Assembly (NCBI GenBank): GCA_003151975.1
Contig: PLZD01000049.1
Span: 56,676 to 120,675, forward strand
Direction of reading: 5' to 3'
DNA from: Elusimicrobiota bacterium
GTDB lineage: Bacteria; Elusimicrobiota; Elusimicrobia; UBA1565; UBA9628
DNA length: 64,000 nt
Translations under genes and position numbers: made by a program
In this document: one piece after another, positions 41,473 through 49,303 of the stretch
Layout: the number at the start of each line of letters is the position of its first letter
How positions within the stretch are numbered: position 1 is the first letter of the stretch
The notes under the pieces: model-generated
Database searches by the model: none
What the model saw: the letters and a program-made list of their open reading frames with translations, nothing else
Told to the model about the DNA's origin: nothing

Positions 41473-42869
41473 ACGAGAAGGACCTCGCCGACCTCCGCTC
41501 CCAGGAGTTTTGGAGCAAGCTCTGCGCCGTCCCGGTCTACGCCTACACGGTCATCGCCTGCCGCTGGTATCTCGGCTATCGCCTCAAGGGCGATGAAAAA
41601 TTCCGCGATGAGCTTTGGAAAAAGCTCGACGAGCACGACGGCCCGCTGATCTGGGCCGCCAATCATCTTACGCTCATCGACTCGTTTCTGATCTTCTGGG
41701 CCGTGACTCCGATGTCTCGCATCGGCACCAGCAAGCGTATTCCGTGGTCGACGCCCGAGTATAGGAACTATTATCACCTCGGCGGCTGGCTCAGAAGCCG
41801 CATGATCCGCGCGCTGATGTATCTCTGCCGCTGCATTCCGTTTCTCCGCGAGGGCGAGGATGCGGCCTCGGTGCGCTGGCGCGAGGCGGTCTTCGAGAAG
41901 CTCGTGCGCATACTCAAGGACGACGGCTCCGTGTTCGTCTATCCCGAAGCGGGCCGCGCGCGCAGCGGCTGGTTCGAGACCCATACCCCGAAGGATTTCC
42001 TCGGGCGCCTGGCGCTCGAGGTGCCCAAGGCCAAGTTTCTCTGCGTCTATCTGCGCGCCGAGGATCAGATCTGCACGACGGTTTATCCCTCCAAGGGCGC
42101 GACCTTGCGCATGGCCGCCGACCTCATCCCGGCGGTCCTTCCCGGCGAGACGACCGCGCGCCAGATCAGCCAGCGTCTCTTCGACGCGCTCGGGGGGCTC
42201 CAGCAGGATTGGTTCCAGGACAGCCGCCTGCTCAAGAATTGCGGCGGCAACGACGTCGTCGATTTGAAGTCCCCCCTGGCGCGCGAGAACTTCGACGAAG
42301 AGTCGTGCGAGTTCGATCCCGAGTGGCTCAAGCGCCACCTGACGCCCAAGGAAACCGCCTACTTGATGGCCCAGCCTCCTTCGACCCGCTTCTCGACCTT
42401 CTGGAAATTCTTCGCGGCCAAGGAAGCCGCGCACAAGGCGCTCGAGCAAACGGGCATCTGGACGCCGCCGGGAGGTTTCTGGCTGCTCGAGGCCGACCTG
42501 TTCCGCCGCAAGGTCCTGCACAGGCCGACGGGTGCCGCGGTCGCGATCAGCTTCACCGACGACGACGAGGACAAGGTCCACTGCGTCGCCGTCCTCCGCG
42601 GCGGCTGGATCGGCGACGATCAGAACCCCGGCGATGTGCTTTGGCGCGTCGAGCAGGTCCCGGCGGGGCAGCGCCCCGGCGATTTCGCGCGCGAGCGCTG
42701 CCTCGAGTTCATCGCCGAATCAAGCGACGACATTCCGTCGGCCCACGTTCTCGCGTTTACGGAGGCCGACGGAATTCCCCGCATCCTGCGCCGCGGCAAG
42801 ATCTGCGATTGGGGCGTCTCGCTCTCGCACTCGGGCCGCTACGCGGCCTACAGCTTCATGGCGTCGTAG
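41466..42869 (+). CDS. PlsC-type acyltransferase fused to 4'-phosphopantetheinyl transferase
   Basis: A 467-residue two-domain protein. Residues 1 to about 240 form a PlsC-like acyltransferase with the NHxxxxD catalytic motif (NHLTLIDS, about residue 66) and YPEAGRARSG (about 160). Residues 250-467 form an Sfp-like phosphopantetheinyl transferase with GNDVVDLKSP (about 261) and FWKFFAAKEAAHKAL (about 318), the metal/CoA-binding motifs. The enzyme would both arm a carrier protein and transfer the finished acyl chain. I know of no common family with this fusion. The TTG start overlaps the previous gene. The next gene begins directly after its TAG. Confidence 0.85.
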   Translation: MLNEKDLADLRSQEFWSKLCAVPVYAYTVIACRWYLGYRLKGDEKFRDELWKKLDEHDGPLIWAANHLTLIDSFLIFWAVTPMSRIGTSKRIPWSTPEYRNYYHLGGWLRSRMIRALMYLCRCIPFLREGEDAASVRWREAVFEKLVRILKDDGSVFVYPEAGRARSGWFETHTPKDFLGRLALEVPKAKFLCVYLRAEDQICTTVYPSKGATLRMAADLIPAVLPGETTARQISQRLFDALGGLQQDWFQDSRLLKNCGGNDVVDLKSPLARENFDEESCEFDPEWLKRHLTPKETAYLMAQPPSTRFSTFWKFFAAKEAAHKALEQTGIWTPPGGFWLLEADLFRRKVLHRPTGAAVAISFTDDDEDKVHCVAVLRGGWIGDDQNPGDVLWRVEQVPAGQRPGDFARERCLEFIAESSDDIPSAHVLAFTEADGIPRILRRGKICDWGVSLSHSGRYAAYSFMAS

Positions 42870-44453
42870 ATGATCCTCCCGGTCCTGCTCGTCCTGTCGG
42901 CCGCAGCAGCTGCTCCCTCGCCTGCGACCTATCCAGAGATCCGCGCCGATGCCCGCTACGAACTTTTCGCGATGGTGCAAATGCTCGCGGGAGCCGACCG
43001 GCGCTTCGCGGGGTTCCACCGCCACGACATCCCCTACGACCGCGCCGCCGAAGCGCATTTCAAGCCGTTCGCGCGCCATCCCGCCGTGGAGCGCTACGCC
43101 GAACTCACGGCTCATGGCTTCACTTACGTGCAGGCCTATCAATACCTGTTCGCCCTCGGCGATCCGCCCGAGCTGTCCCTGCGCGACGAGCAGCTTCCCG
43201 AGCCCCTGCTGGCGCTCATGGGCGGCCGCCAAGGCGAGGAGGAATTCCGGCTTCTGCTCAAGGATTTCGCGCAAGCCTCCGGCTTCATGCGCTTCTACGC
43301 CGAAAGCGCGCCCGAGCGCGAGCGCATGGTCGAGGACGTCCAAAAGCAGGCTCGCTCATTCGACATCCCCGCCAATCTCGAGCGGTACACCGGCATCCCG
43401 GTCAAGACCCGCTATACCGTCATCATCTCGCCCTTCGCGGAACCCGTGGAATCCGTATCGGTCGCGCGCGAGGATCCCGACGGCGCCGCCCACGTGACGG
43501 CCGTCTTCGGCCCGGATGAGCGCAAGGGCCGCTTCGGATTCAGGCTGCCGACGCGCTTCTCGCAGTTCCAGCGCGACATCGTTCTGGGCGAGCTGCTCGC
43601 GCGCGCCGAGCCCCATCGCGAGGCGTTAAACAGGTCGAGCGCCCTCTTTGCGCCCATCGCCGACGCTTGCGGCGCGACTTGGTACGACTGCGTCCAGCGC
43701 CACATCGCGTTTGCCGTCGGAGCGCGCCTCTTGGACCGCTCGGGCAATCACGAGATGGCGGCGCTTTGGCCCGGCAAGTACGCCCGCATCGGCTGGCCTT
43801 ACCTCGCGCCCCTGGTCGCGGCCCTCAAGGATTACGAAAAAGACCGCGCCCGCTACCCGACCTTGCTCGATTTCTATCCGAAGCTCATCGCGGTGTTCGA
43901 CGGGCTGGCCGCCGGCGCCAAGAAGCCCCCGCCGTTTCTCGGGGACATCGCCAAAGCGATGGCCGACCCTGGCCCGGCCGTCCTCATCGCCCCCGCGGGG
44001 GCCTCGCCGCGCTTGCTGGCCCGCGTCGACGAGTTGCGGCGCCGGTCCTGGCCGCGCGCCGAGAGGATGACCGACCGCCAAGCGCTGGCGACGAATCTCT
44101 CCGGCAAGATCATCGTCGTCGTCGGCGCCATGGACGGCGACGCTTGGCTCTCGCGCCGCTGGGCCGCTCTCGGACTTCCGGCGCGCCTCGACGCGGACGG
44201 GATCGTTTTCGCCCCCCGCTCCGGCGAGAAGGACGGGCTGCGCCTCGTCGGACGCCTGGGTTTGGTGACCGACGCGCTCAACCCGGACGATCCGACGCGC
44301 CCGGCCGTCGTCTACACGGCGCCCGATGAGCAGACCCTCGAGTCCACTTTGGGCGGCGAGCCCTACCCAGTCGACTTCGCCGTGCTCGACGGCACGACGA
44401 CGGTCAAGCTCGGGACTTACGAGAAGTCGTTCCTGCCTTGGCGTCCGAAGTAG
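42870..44453 (+). CDS. Exported protein resembling DUF4932
   Basis: A 527-residue product with a short signal-like N-terminus (MILPVLLVLSAAAAAPSP). Residues 25-110 (IRADARYELFAMVQMLAGAD... YDRAAEAHFKPFARHPAVERY) resemble the start of DUF4932 proteins, an uncharacterised family sometimes seen as degenerate peptidases. No HExxH is apparent at the usual position. The C-terminal third is a beta-rich region. The ATG immediately follows the TAG of the acyltransferase-PPTase gene, so it is likely cotranscribed and could act on the product in the periplasm. That link is inference. Confidence 0.6.
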   Translation: MILPVLLVLSAAAAAPSPATYPEIRADARYELFAMVQMLAGADRRFAGFHRHDIPYDRAAEAHFKPFARHPAVERYAELTAHGFTYVQAYQYLFALGDPPELSLRDEQLPEPLLALMGGRQGEEEFRLLLKDFAQASGFMRFYAESAPERERMVEDVQKQARSFDIPANLERYTGIPVKTRYTVIISPFAEPVESVSVAREDPDGAAHVTAVFGPDERKGRFGFRLPTRFSQFQRDIVLGELLARAEPHREALNRSSALFAPIADACGATWYDCVQRHIAFAVGARLLDRSGNHEMAALWPGKYARIGWPYLAPLVAALKDYEKDRARYPTLLDFYPKLIAVFDGLAAGAKKPPPFLGDIAKAMADPGPAVLIAPAGASPRLLARVDELRRRSWPRAERMTDRQALATNLSGKIIVVVGAMDGDAWLSRRWAALGLPARLDADGIVFAPRSGEKDGLRLVGRLGLVTDALNPDDPTRPAVVYTAPDEQTLESTLGGEPYPVDFAVLDGTTTVKLGTYEKSFLPWRPK

Positions 44454-44492
44454 CCCGCCCCGCCCTCCCCCGGTCCTCCGGCGCGTCCTTCG

Positions 44493-44582
44493 TTGGTTCG
44501 TTGCTTTAAAGCAACACGAACCGAAATAAACAGCTTAATTTTGTCCGTTTGAGGCCTCCGTTGCTTTAGAGCAACGAACCAA
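44493..44582. repeat. 90-bp dispersed element, copy C
   Basis: Ends and palindromes as in copies A and B: GTTGCTTTAAAGCAAC at 44500-44515 and GTTGCTTTAGAGCAAC at 44560-44575. Total length is again exactly 90 bp with a 44-bp core unlike the others. It fills most of the gap between the DUF4932-like gene and the XRE-type regulator gene. Confidence 0.85.
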
Positions 44583-44638
44583 AAAGGTCATCCACACCCG
44601 CGCCGAAGTCCAGTGGAACTTTTTAGGGGGGTCAATCG

Positions 44639-44644
44639 TATACT
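44639..44644 (+). promoter_or_regulatory. TATACT -10 box next to the XRE gene
   Basis: TATACT ends four bases before the ATG at 44649, with no ribosome site, again pointing to a leaderless or near-leaderless message. No clear -35 box. Confidence 0.4.
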
Positions 44645-44648
44645 CTTC

Positions 44649-44960
44649 ATGGAACAAGAACACGTACGCGCCATCAAACACATAGCCGCGCTGCTCGGAC
44701 AACTACGGCTCGAGCGCCGCATTTCATTGCGCCAACTCGCCGATGAGGCCGGAGTCAATCCGTCGGTAGCGGCCCGCGCAGAGCGCGGCGCCGACGCAAA
44801 GCTCGCGACCTGGGCAAAGCTGTTCGAGGGGCTCGGCTATCGCCTCGAATGGAGCGTCATCGAGCTCGCCGAGGAAATTCCGGACCTTTTGAGCGAAGAG
44901 GCCGAGCGGCGCCGTGAGCGGCGAGAAGAGGGGCTGCGGGCCGGGAAATGGCGGTTTTAG
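44649..44960 (+). CDS. XRE-type helix-turn-helix regulator
   Basis: A 103-residue DNA-binding protein. The helix-turn-helix is ISLRQLADEAGVNPSVAARAERG with the recognition helix around VNPSVAARAE, followed by a short Glu/Arg-rich tail. The ATG at 44649 is preferred over an upstream in-frame codon because the extension would read the sequence after copy C of the repeat. It is located between the lipid genes and the AAA+ operon, and could control either. The toxin partner expected for an antitoxin of this type is absent. Confidence 0.8.
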   Translation: MEQEHVRAIKHIAALLGQLRLERRISLRQLADEAGVNPSVAARAERGADAKLATWAKLFEGLGYRLEWSVIELAEEIPDLLSEEAERRRERREEGLRAGKWRF

Positions 44961-44970
44961 GGCGTCCGCG

Positions 44971-45006
44971 GGCGACGCGGCCGCCGCGGGCGACGCGGCC
45001 GCCGCG
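44971..45006. repeat. Perfect 18-bp tandem duplication
   Basis: The unit GGCGACGCGGCCGCCGCG occurs twice without mismatch, immediately upstream of the promoter at 45016-45044. It does not disturb a reading frame. Each unit contains the palindrome GCGGCCGC. Possibly a slippage product. Confidence 0.8.
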
Positions 45007-45015
45007 GGGCGCGAC

Positions 45016-45044
45016 TTGACCTTATTAAGGAGGTCTGTTACACT
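45016..45044 (+). promoter_or_regulatory. Sigma70-type promoter of the AAA+/pseudokinase/FabD operon
   Basis: TTGACC (45016-45021), a 17-base spacer, TACACT (45039-45044). The predicted start is 45051, four bases before the ATG at 45055. An AAGGAGG sequence lies within the spacer and cannot serve this start. Confidence 0.65.
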
Positions 45045-45054
45045 GCCCGTGGTT

Positions 45055-46539
45055 ATGTCTCGATTCGAAGAGCAGATTTTGCGCGCGGTTCAGGGTCGCC
45101 AGCCGCTGATCTACCTGCGCACGTCCGAGGAAGAGCGCGTGATCGACGCGCTCAAGCCGCTGGTCGCCAAGGCCTTCCCGGGCGGGACGATCACGACCTG
45201 GAGCTGCGTCAAAGGCCTCGAGCCGCCTTCCAAAGCCGCCACCCTAGACCCCGTCGCCGCCCTGCAGGAGCTCATCACGCATCCGCGCCCGGGCTTCTGC
45301 GTCATGGAGGACCTCACCGATTTCCTCGACGACCACCGCGTGACGCGCTGCCTGCGGGAGGCCTACTTCGCCTTTTGCCGCGATTACCGTTCCTGCCTCG
45401 TGCTGGTCTCGCCGGGAGCCAACGTGCCGGCCGCGCTTGAGAAGGAACTTTGCCTCGTCGAGCTCGAACAGCCGACCGCCGTCGAGCTGATGACCGCCGT
45501 CGACGCGGTCGCAAAGATTTATCCGGCCGTCGCGCTGACGCCCGGCTTGCGCTCGCAGATCGGCCTCGCTTTGCGCGGGCTCACCATCATGGAGGCCGAG
45601 CACGTCATGCACCGCACCTTTGCCAGCGGCACCCAGAAGGCCAATATGCTCGACGAGATCTTCGCCGAGAAGCAATCGTTGGCCAAAAAGGCCGGTTTCC
45701 TGGAATTCATTCCGGTGAAATTCGACGTCAGCCGCGTCGGCGGGCTCGAGAACGTCAAGGACTGGGCCGCCCAGCGCAAAAATCTCTTCAACCAGGAATC
45801 CGTCGACGCGGGCATCCCGCCGCCCAAGGGCGTGCTGATCATGGGTGTCAGCGGCTGCGGCAAAAGCATGCTCGCCAAGGCCATCGCGGGACTCTGGAAG
45901 GTCCCCCTCTTCCGCCTCGACATGAGTCTGGTCTTCTCGGGCGCTTACGGCAGCCCCGAGGCGGCGTTCCACCGCGCCTTAGTCACCATCGAGTCCGTGG
46001 CACCCGTGGTGATGTGGATCGACGAGATGGAGGCCGCGCTCTCGACCCCGAAGGACGCCGGGACTCCGCAGGCCATGGCCTTCGGCGCGTTTTTGACCTG
46101 GATGCAGGAGAAGCCGCCGCTGGTCTTTGTCGCGGCCACGGCCAACCGCATCGAGCTGCTGCCCGCCGAGATCATCCGCAAGGGACGCTTCGACCAGGTC
46201 TTTTTCTGCGACCTGCCGGGAAAAGAAGAACGCGAGGAAATTCTCAGCATCCACCTCTCGTCCAACGGGGCGCATCCCGGCGACTTCGACATGGGGCGTT
46301 TGGTTTACAGAATGGAAGGCTGGAGCGGCGCCGAGATCGAGCAGGCCGTCATCGCCGCCCGCATCGAGGCGCACCAGGCCGGCCGCCCGATGGGATTTGA
46401 GGACGTCCGCAAGCAGTGCGACCTCATGGTGCCGCTCTCGAAGACGATGTCGGAGCAGATCAAGCGCATCCGGGATTGGGCGCACACGCGCGCCACGCGC
46501 GCCTCGCGCTACGGCTCCGAGAAGCTGGAGCCTTCTTGA
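45055..46539 (+). CDS. Ycf46-like AAA+ ATPase
   Basis: A 494-residue cytosolic ATPase. The N-terminal half is the non-catalytic Ycf46-type region (QPLIYLRTSEEERVIDAL; FCVMEDLTDFLDD). The AAA+ core from about residue 220 has Walker A GVSGCGKSMLAKA, Walker B VVMWIDEMEAAL, sensor AATANRIELLP, and arginine finger EIIRKGRFDQ. Such proteins are related to FtsH/Cdc48 ATPases without a protease domain and are poorly characterised; one cyanobacterial member affects photosynthesis. The start four bases after the predicted transcription start replaces a longer open frame. It is the first gene of a three-gene operon with a pseudokinase and FabD-like enzyme. Confidence 0.88.
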   Translation: MSRFEEQILRAVQGRQPLIYLRTSEEERVIDALKPLVAKAFPGGTITTWSCVKGLEPPSKAATLDPVAALQELITHPRPGFCVMEDLTDFLDDHRVTRCLREAYFAFCRDYRSCLVLVSPGANVPAALEKELCLVELEQPTAVELMTAVDAVAKIYPAVALTPGLRSQIGLALRGLTIMEAEHVMHRTFASGTQKANMLDEIFAEKQSLAKKAGFLEFIPVKFDVSRVGGLENVKDWAAQRKNLFNQESVDAGIPPPKGVLIMGVSGCGKSMLAKAIAGLWKVPLFRLDMSLVFSGAYGSPEAAFHRALVTIESVAPVVMWIDEMEAALSTPKDAGTPQAMAFGAFLTWMQEKPPLVFVAATANRIELLPAEIIRKGRFDQVFFCDLPGKEEREEILSIHLSSNGAHPGDFDMGRLVYRMEGWSGAEIEQAVIAARIEAHQAGRPMGFEDVRKQCDLMVPLSKTMSEQIKRIRDWAHTRATRASRYGSEKLEPS

Positions 46540-46543
46540 GACG

Positions 46544-49303
46544 ATGATCCGGGCCATCCTACTCGTCCTGTCGCTCTCGGCCTCGGCGCGCGCCGACGAC
46601 AACATCGCGAACTTGATGAGCGCCGCCTACAACGGCTCTCTGCCCGACGTCAAGGCGGCCGTCAAGCGCGGCGCCGACCTCAACATGGTCGACGAGGACG
46701 GCGAGACGGCGCTGATGTACGCGGTCTCGGGCGGCCATGACGACATCGTCGCCTACCTGCTCTCCAAGCACGCCGACCCCGACGCGCTGAGCGCGCACGG
46801 GGACACCGCGCTGTTCTACGCGGCGCTCAAGGACCGCGCGGGCGCAGCCTCGCTCCTGCTCAAGAAAGGCGCCAAGTCCGAAGCGCGCAATGCCAACGGG
46901 GCCACGCCGCTGATCGTCGCGGCCTCGCACGGCTCGAAGGCGACCGCACAGCTCCTCATCGGAAGCGGCGCGGACATCAACGCGCGCGGCGCCGACGGCT
47001 CCACCGTGCTGATGACCTCCACGCTCAACGCCCAAGACGAGCTCGCGACCTTGCTCATCGATAAAGGCGCCGACATCAACGCGCATGACAACGCGGGGAG
47101 CACCGCGCTCATCGCGGCGGCCTTCAATGGACGCGCCAAGGTCGCGCGCCTGCTCATCGACAAGGGAGCCGACGTCACGGCCGCCGACTCCCACAGCGAG
47201 ACCGCCGTCGAGTACGCCAAGGCCTCGGGCAACTACGCCATCGCCGACATGATCTCGGAAGTTTTAAACCTCAAGAGCGCCGACAAGGACAAGCTGCGTC
47301 AGGCCGAGCTCGAGCGCGAGGCGCAGGCGCGCCAAGCCGAGGTCGCCAAAGAGGCCGAGGCCGCTGAAAAGAAAAGACAGGCGGCCGAGCGGCAGCAGAA
47401 GTACCTCCTCGGCGCCGCCGGCGCCGCCGTGCTGATCCTGATCGCCGGTTTTTTAAAATACTCGGCCGACGCGCGCCGCCGCAAGACGGAGCGGAAAAAG
47501 CAGAGGGAGATCGACGCCAAGAACGTCCAGGCACTGGCCGCGACCGACGCGCATCAAGGCTACGAGGCCTTGCTCGCGTATGAGAAGGAGTACCACGACC
47601 GCTCCGTCTTCCCGGCCGAAGTCCTGCTCAAGCTCTACGAAGCACGCGACCGCGCCAAGCAGTCCACGCCGGAGAAAGTCGCGCGCCGCAAGGCTGATCA
47701 GAGCCAGACCGAATCCGCCGCGCGCGTGCGCCACCTGCTCAAGGCCGATCCCCGCGAGGCCCTCGAGGCGCTGAGGGACTACGTCGAGAAATTCGGGAAC
47801 GCCTCCCCTTTCACCGGAGAAGAGCTCGGCCGGCTCTACGATCTCGGCGGGCGCGAAGGCGAACTGCTCTCGGGCGCCTTGGCGTTGAGCCCGGAGCAGA
47901 GCTTGGGCCTGGCCGTCTATCTGTCCGGCCGCGACCGCTCGGAGGCCGCCATCCGCCTGATCTCGGCCGAGCCCCTGCTCTCCCAAACGATCCGCATCGA
48001 CGAAGGCTGCGACCAGGTCATCGGCATATACGACCATGCGGGCGTCCTGCCGAACTTCTTCGAGCTCTGCGCCTCGAAGAGCCATGAGTTCATCGCGGCC
48101 TACGCCCGGACCTTCCTCGCCATGGGGCGGCCCGCGGAATGCCTCAAGACCTTGAATCTCGCGCGGGTCAAGGACCGCGACGACCAGGCCATCGCGGCCG
48201 CGGCGTTGGTTTACGACGGCAAGCGCGACGAGGCGGTCAAGGCCATCGAGGACATCCCGAAGGCCGCGTGGTCCTACACCGGCTGGGGCGCCTTCATGCA
48301 GTTCTGCCTCAAGACCGGCCGCTGGGAGGAGGCGCGCGAAGCGCTCGACCATGTCGGCCTGCTGCGGCCGCTGCGCCGCGATGCCAAGCTCCACTACGTG
48401 CTGGGCCTGGCCTGCGAGGAAGCCGGCCGCGCGGACATGGCCGGCGAGATTTTCCATGCCTTCGCGCGCGCGGGGCTCGACTACAAGGACGCGCTGGCGC
48501 GCGCGGCTCGTCTGCCCAAGCCTCCCGAGACGGTGCGCCGGGCGCTCGAGCCGGACGCCCCTCAGTCGTCGAGCACGCGCGTCGGCGGCCGCTACGACCT
48601 GCGCTCCGAGATCGGCAAGGGAGACCTCGGCACGGTTATTTCGGCCTACGACAGCACTGCGGGCCGGAAGATGGCGTTGAAAAAGCTCAGGCCGGAGATC
48701 GCGGGCGATCCCAAGGAGCGCGGACGCTTCCTGCACCAGGCCAAGCTCGTCTCGAGGCTGGACCACCCCGCGATCATCGGCATCCGCGAGATTCTTGAGG
48801 ACGGCGGCGACGTCTACCTCGTCTACGATTTCGCCGAGGGCCAGACCTTGGCCAATCTCCTCGCGCAGAAAAAGCGCCTCAGCCTGATCGAGTGCAAGAA
48901 CGTGCTGGAGCCGGTCTGCCAGGCTCTCGATCACGGGCACTTGCGCAACATTCTGCACCTCGCGTTGACCCCGGGCAATATTATGGTCGGGGCCGACGGA
49001 CGCGGCAAGCTCATGGACTTCGGCCTCGCGCGCGTCGCGCGCCCCGCCGACCACTACACCGCGCCCGAGGCGCGCGTTGGAGCGCCCTCGCGCGCCTGCG
49101 ACGTCTACTCCCTGGGCGTCATCGTCTGCGAGATGGCCACGGGCGCGCTGCCGTCGCCGGGCGTCTCCGTGCGCGCGCTCGTTCACGGGCTGCCGCGCGA
49201 GATGGACGCCATGCTCGCCGCGGCGCTCAACCCCGACCCCAAGGAGCGCGTCAACGACCCGCTCGAGTTCTCCGCCGAGCTCAAAAGGCTGTCGGTTCTA
49301 TGA
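46544..49303 (+). CDS. Transmembrane ankyrin-repeat protein with C-terminal pseudokinase
   Basis: A 919-residue protein: signal peptide (IRAILLVLSLSASARA), seven or so ankyrin repeats (20-240), a Glu/Ala/Arg-rich coiled coil, one helix (YLLGAAGAAVLILIAGFLKY, about 287-306), an alpha-helical repeat region (310-660) and a Ser/Thr-kinase fold (about 680-919). The kinase has IGKGDLGTV, the ATP Lys (MALKKL) and MDFGLAR. However, the catalytic loop reads HLALTPGNI, so the catalytic Asp is Ala, and the alpha-C Glu is Gln (HQAKL). It is therefore probably a pseudokinase that signals by binding. Ankyrins would face the periplasm. The stop overlaps the FabD-like gene. Confidence 0.85.
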   Translation: MIRAILLVLSLSASARADDNIANLMSAAYNGSLPDVKAAVKRGADLNMVDEDGETALMYAVSGGHDDIVAYLLSKHADPDALSAHGDTALFYAALKDRAGAASLLLKKGAKSEARNANGATPLIVAASHGSKATAQLLIGSGADINARGADGSTVLMTSTLNAQDELATLLIDKGADINAHDNAGSTALIAAAFNGRAKVARLLIDKGADVTAADSHSETAVEYAKASGNYAIADMISEVLNLKSADKDKLRQAELEREAQARQAEVAKEAEAAEKKRQAAERQQKYLLGAAGAAVLILIAGFLKYSADARRRKTERKKQREIDAKNVQALAATDAHQGYEALLAYEKEYHDRSVFPAEVLLKLYEARDRAKQSTPEKVARRKADQSQTESAARVRHLLKADPREALEALRDYVEKFGNASPFTGEELGRLYDLGGREGELLSGALALSPEQSLGLAVYLSGRDRSEAAIRLISAEPLLSQTIRIDEGCDQVIGIYDHAGVLPNFFELCASKSHEFIAAYARTFLAMGRPAECLKTLNLARVKDRDDQAIAAAALVYDGKRDEAVKAIEDIPKAAWSYTGWGAFMQFCLKTGRWEEAREALDHVGLLRPLRRDAKLHYVLGLACEEAGRADMAGEIFHAFARAGLDYKDALARAARLPKPPETVRRALEPDAPQSSSTRVGGRYDLRSEIGKGDLGTVISAYDSTAGRKMALKKLRPEIAGDPKERGRFLHQAKLVSRLDHPAIIGIREILEDGGDVYLVYDFAEGQTLANLLAQKKRLSLIECKNVLEPVCQALDHGHLRNILHLALTPGNIMVGADGRGKLMDFGLARVARPADHYTAPEARVGAPSRACDVYSLGVIVCEMATGALPSPGVSVRALVHGLPREMDAMLAAALNPDPKERVNDPLEFSAELKRLSVL

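Noticed and set aside
34298..44453. Aryl polyene gene cluster
   Set aside because: Ammonia lyase, AMP ligase, ACPs, outer-membrane lipoprotein and RND exporter genes are all absent.
16940..44582. CRISPR-like array from the repeated palindromes
   Set aside because: Copies are many kilobases apart, palindromic at both ends and without cas genes.
47453..49186. Minus-strand open frame of 577 codons opposite the pseudokinase
   Set aside because: No motif; the plus strand carries ankyrin and kinase signatures.
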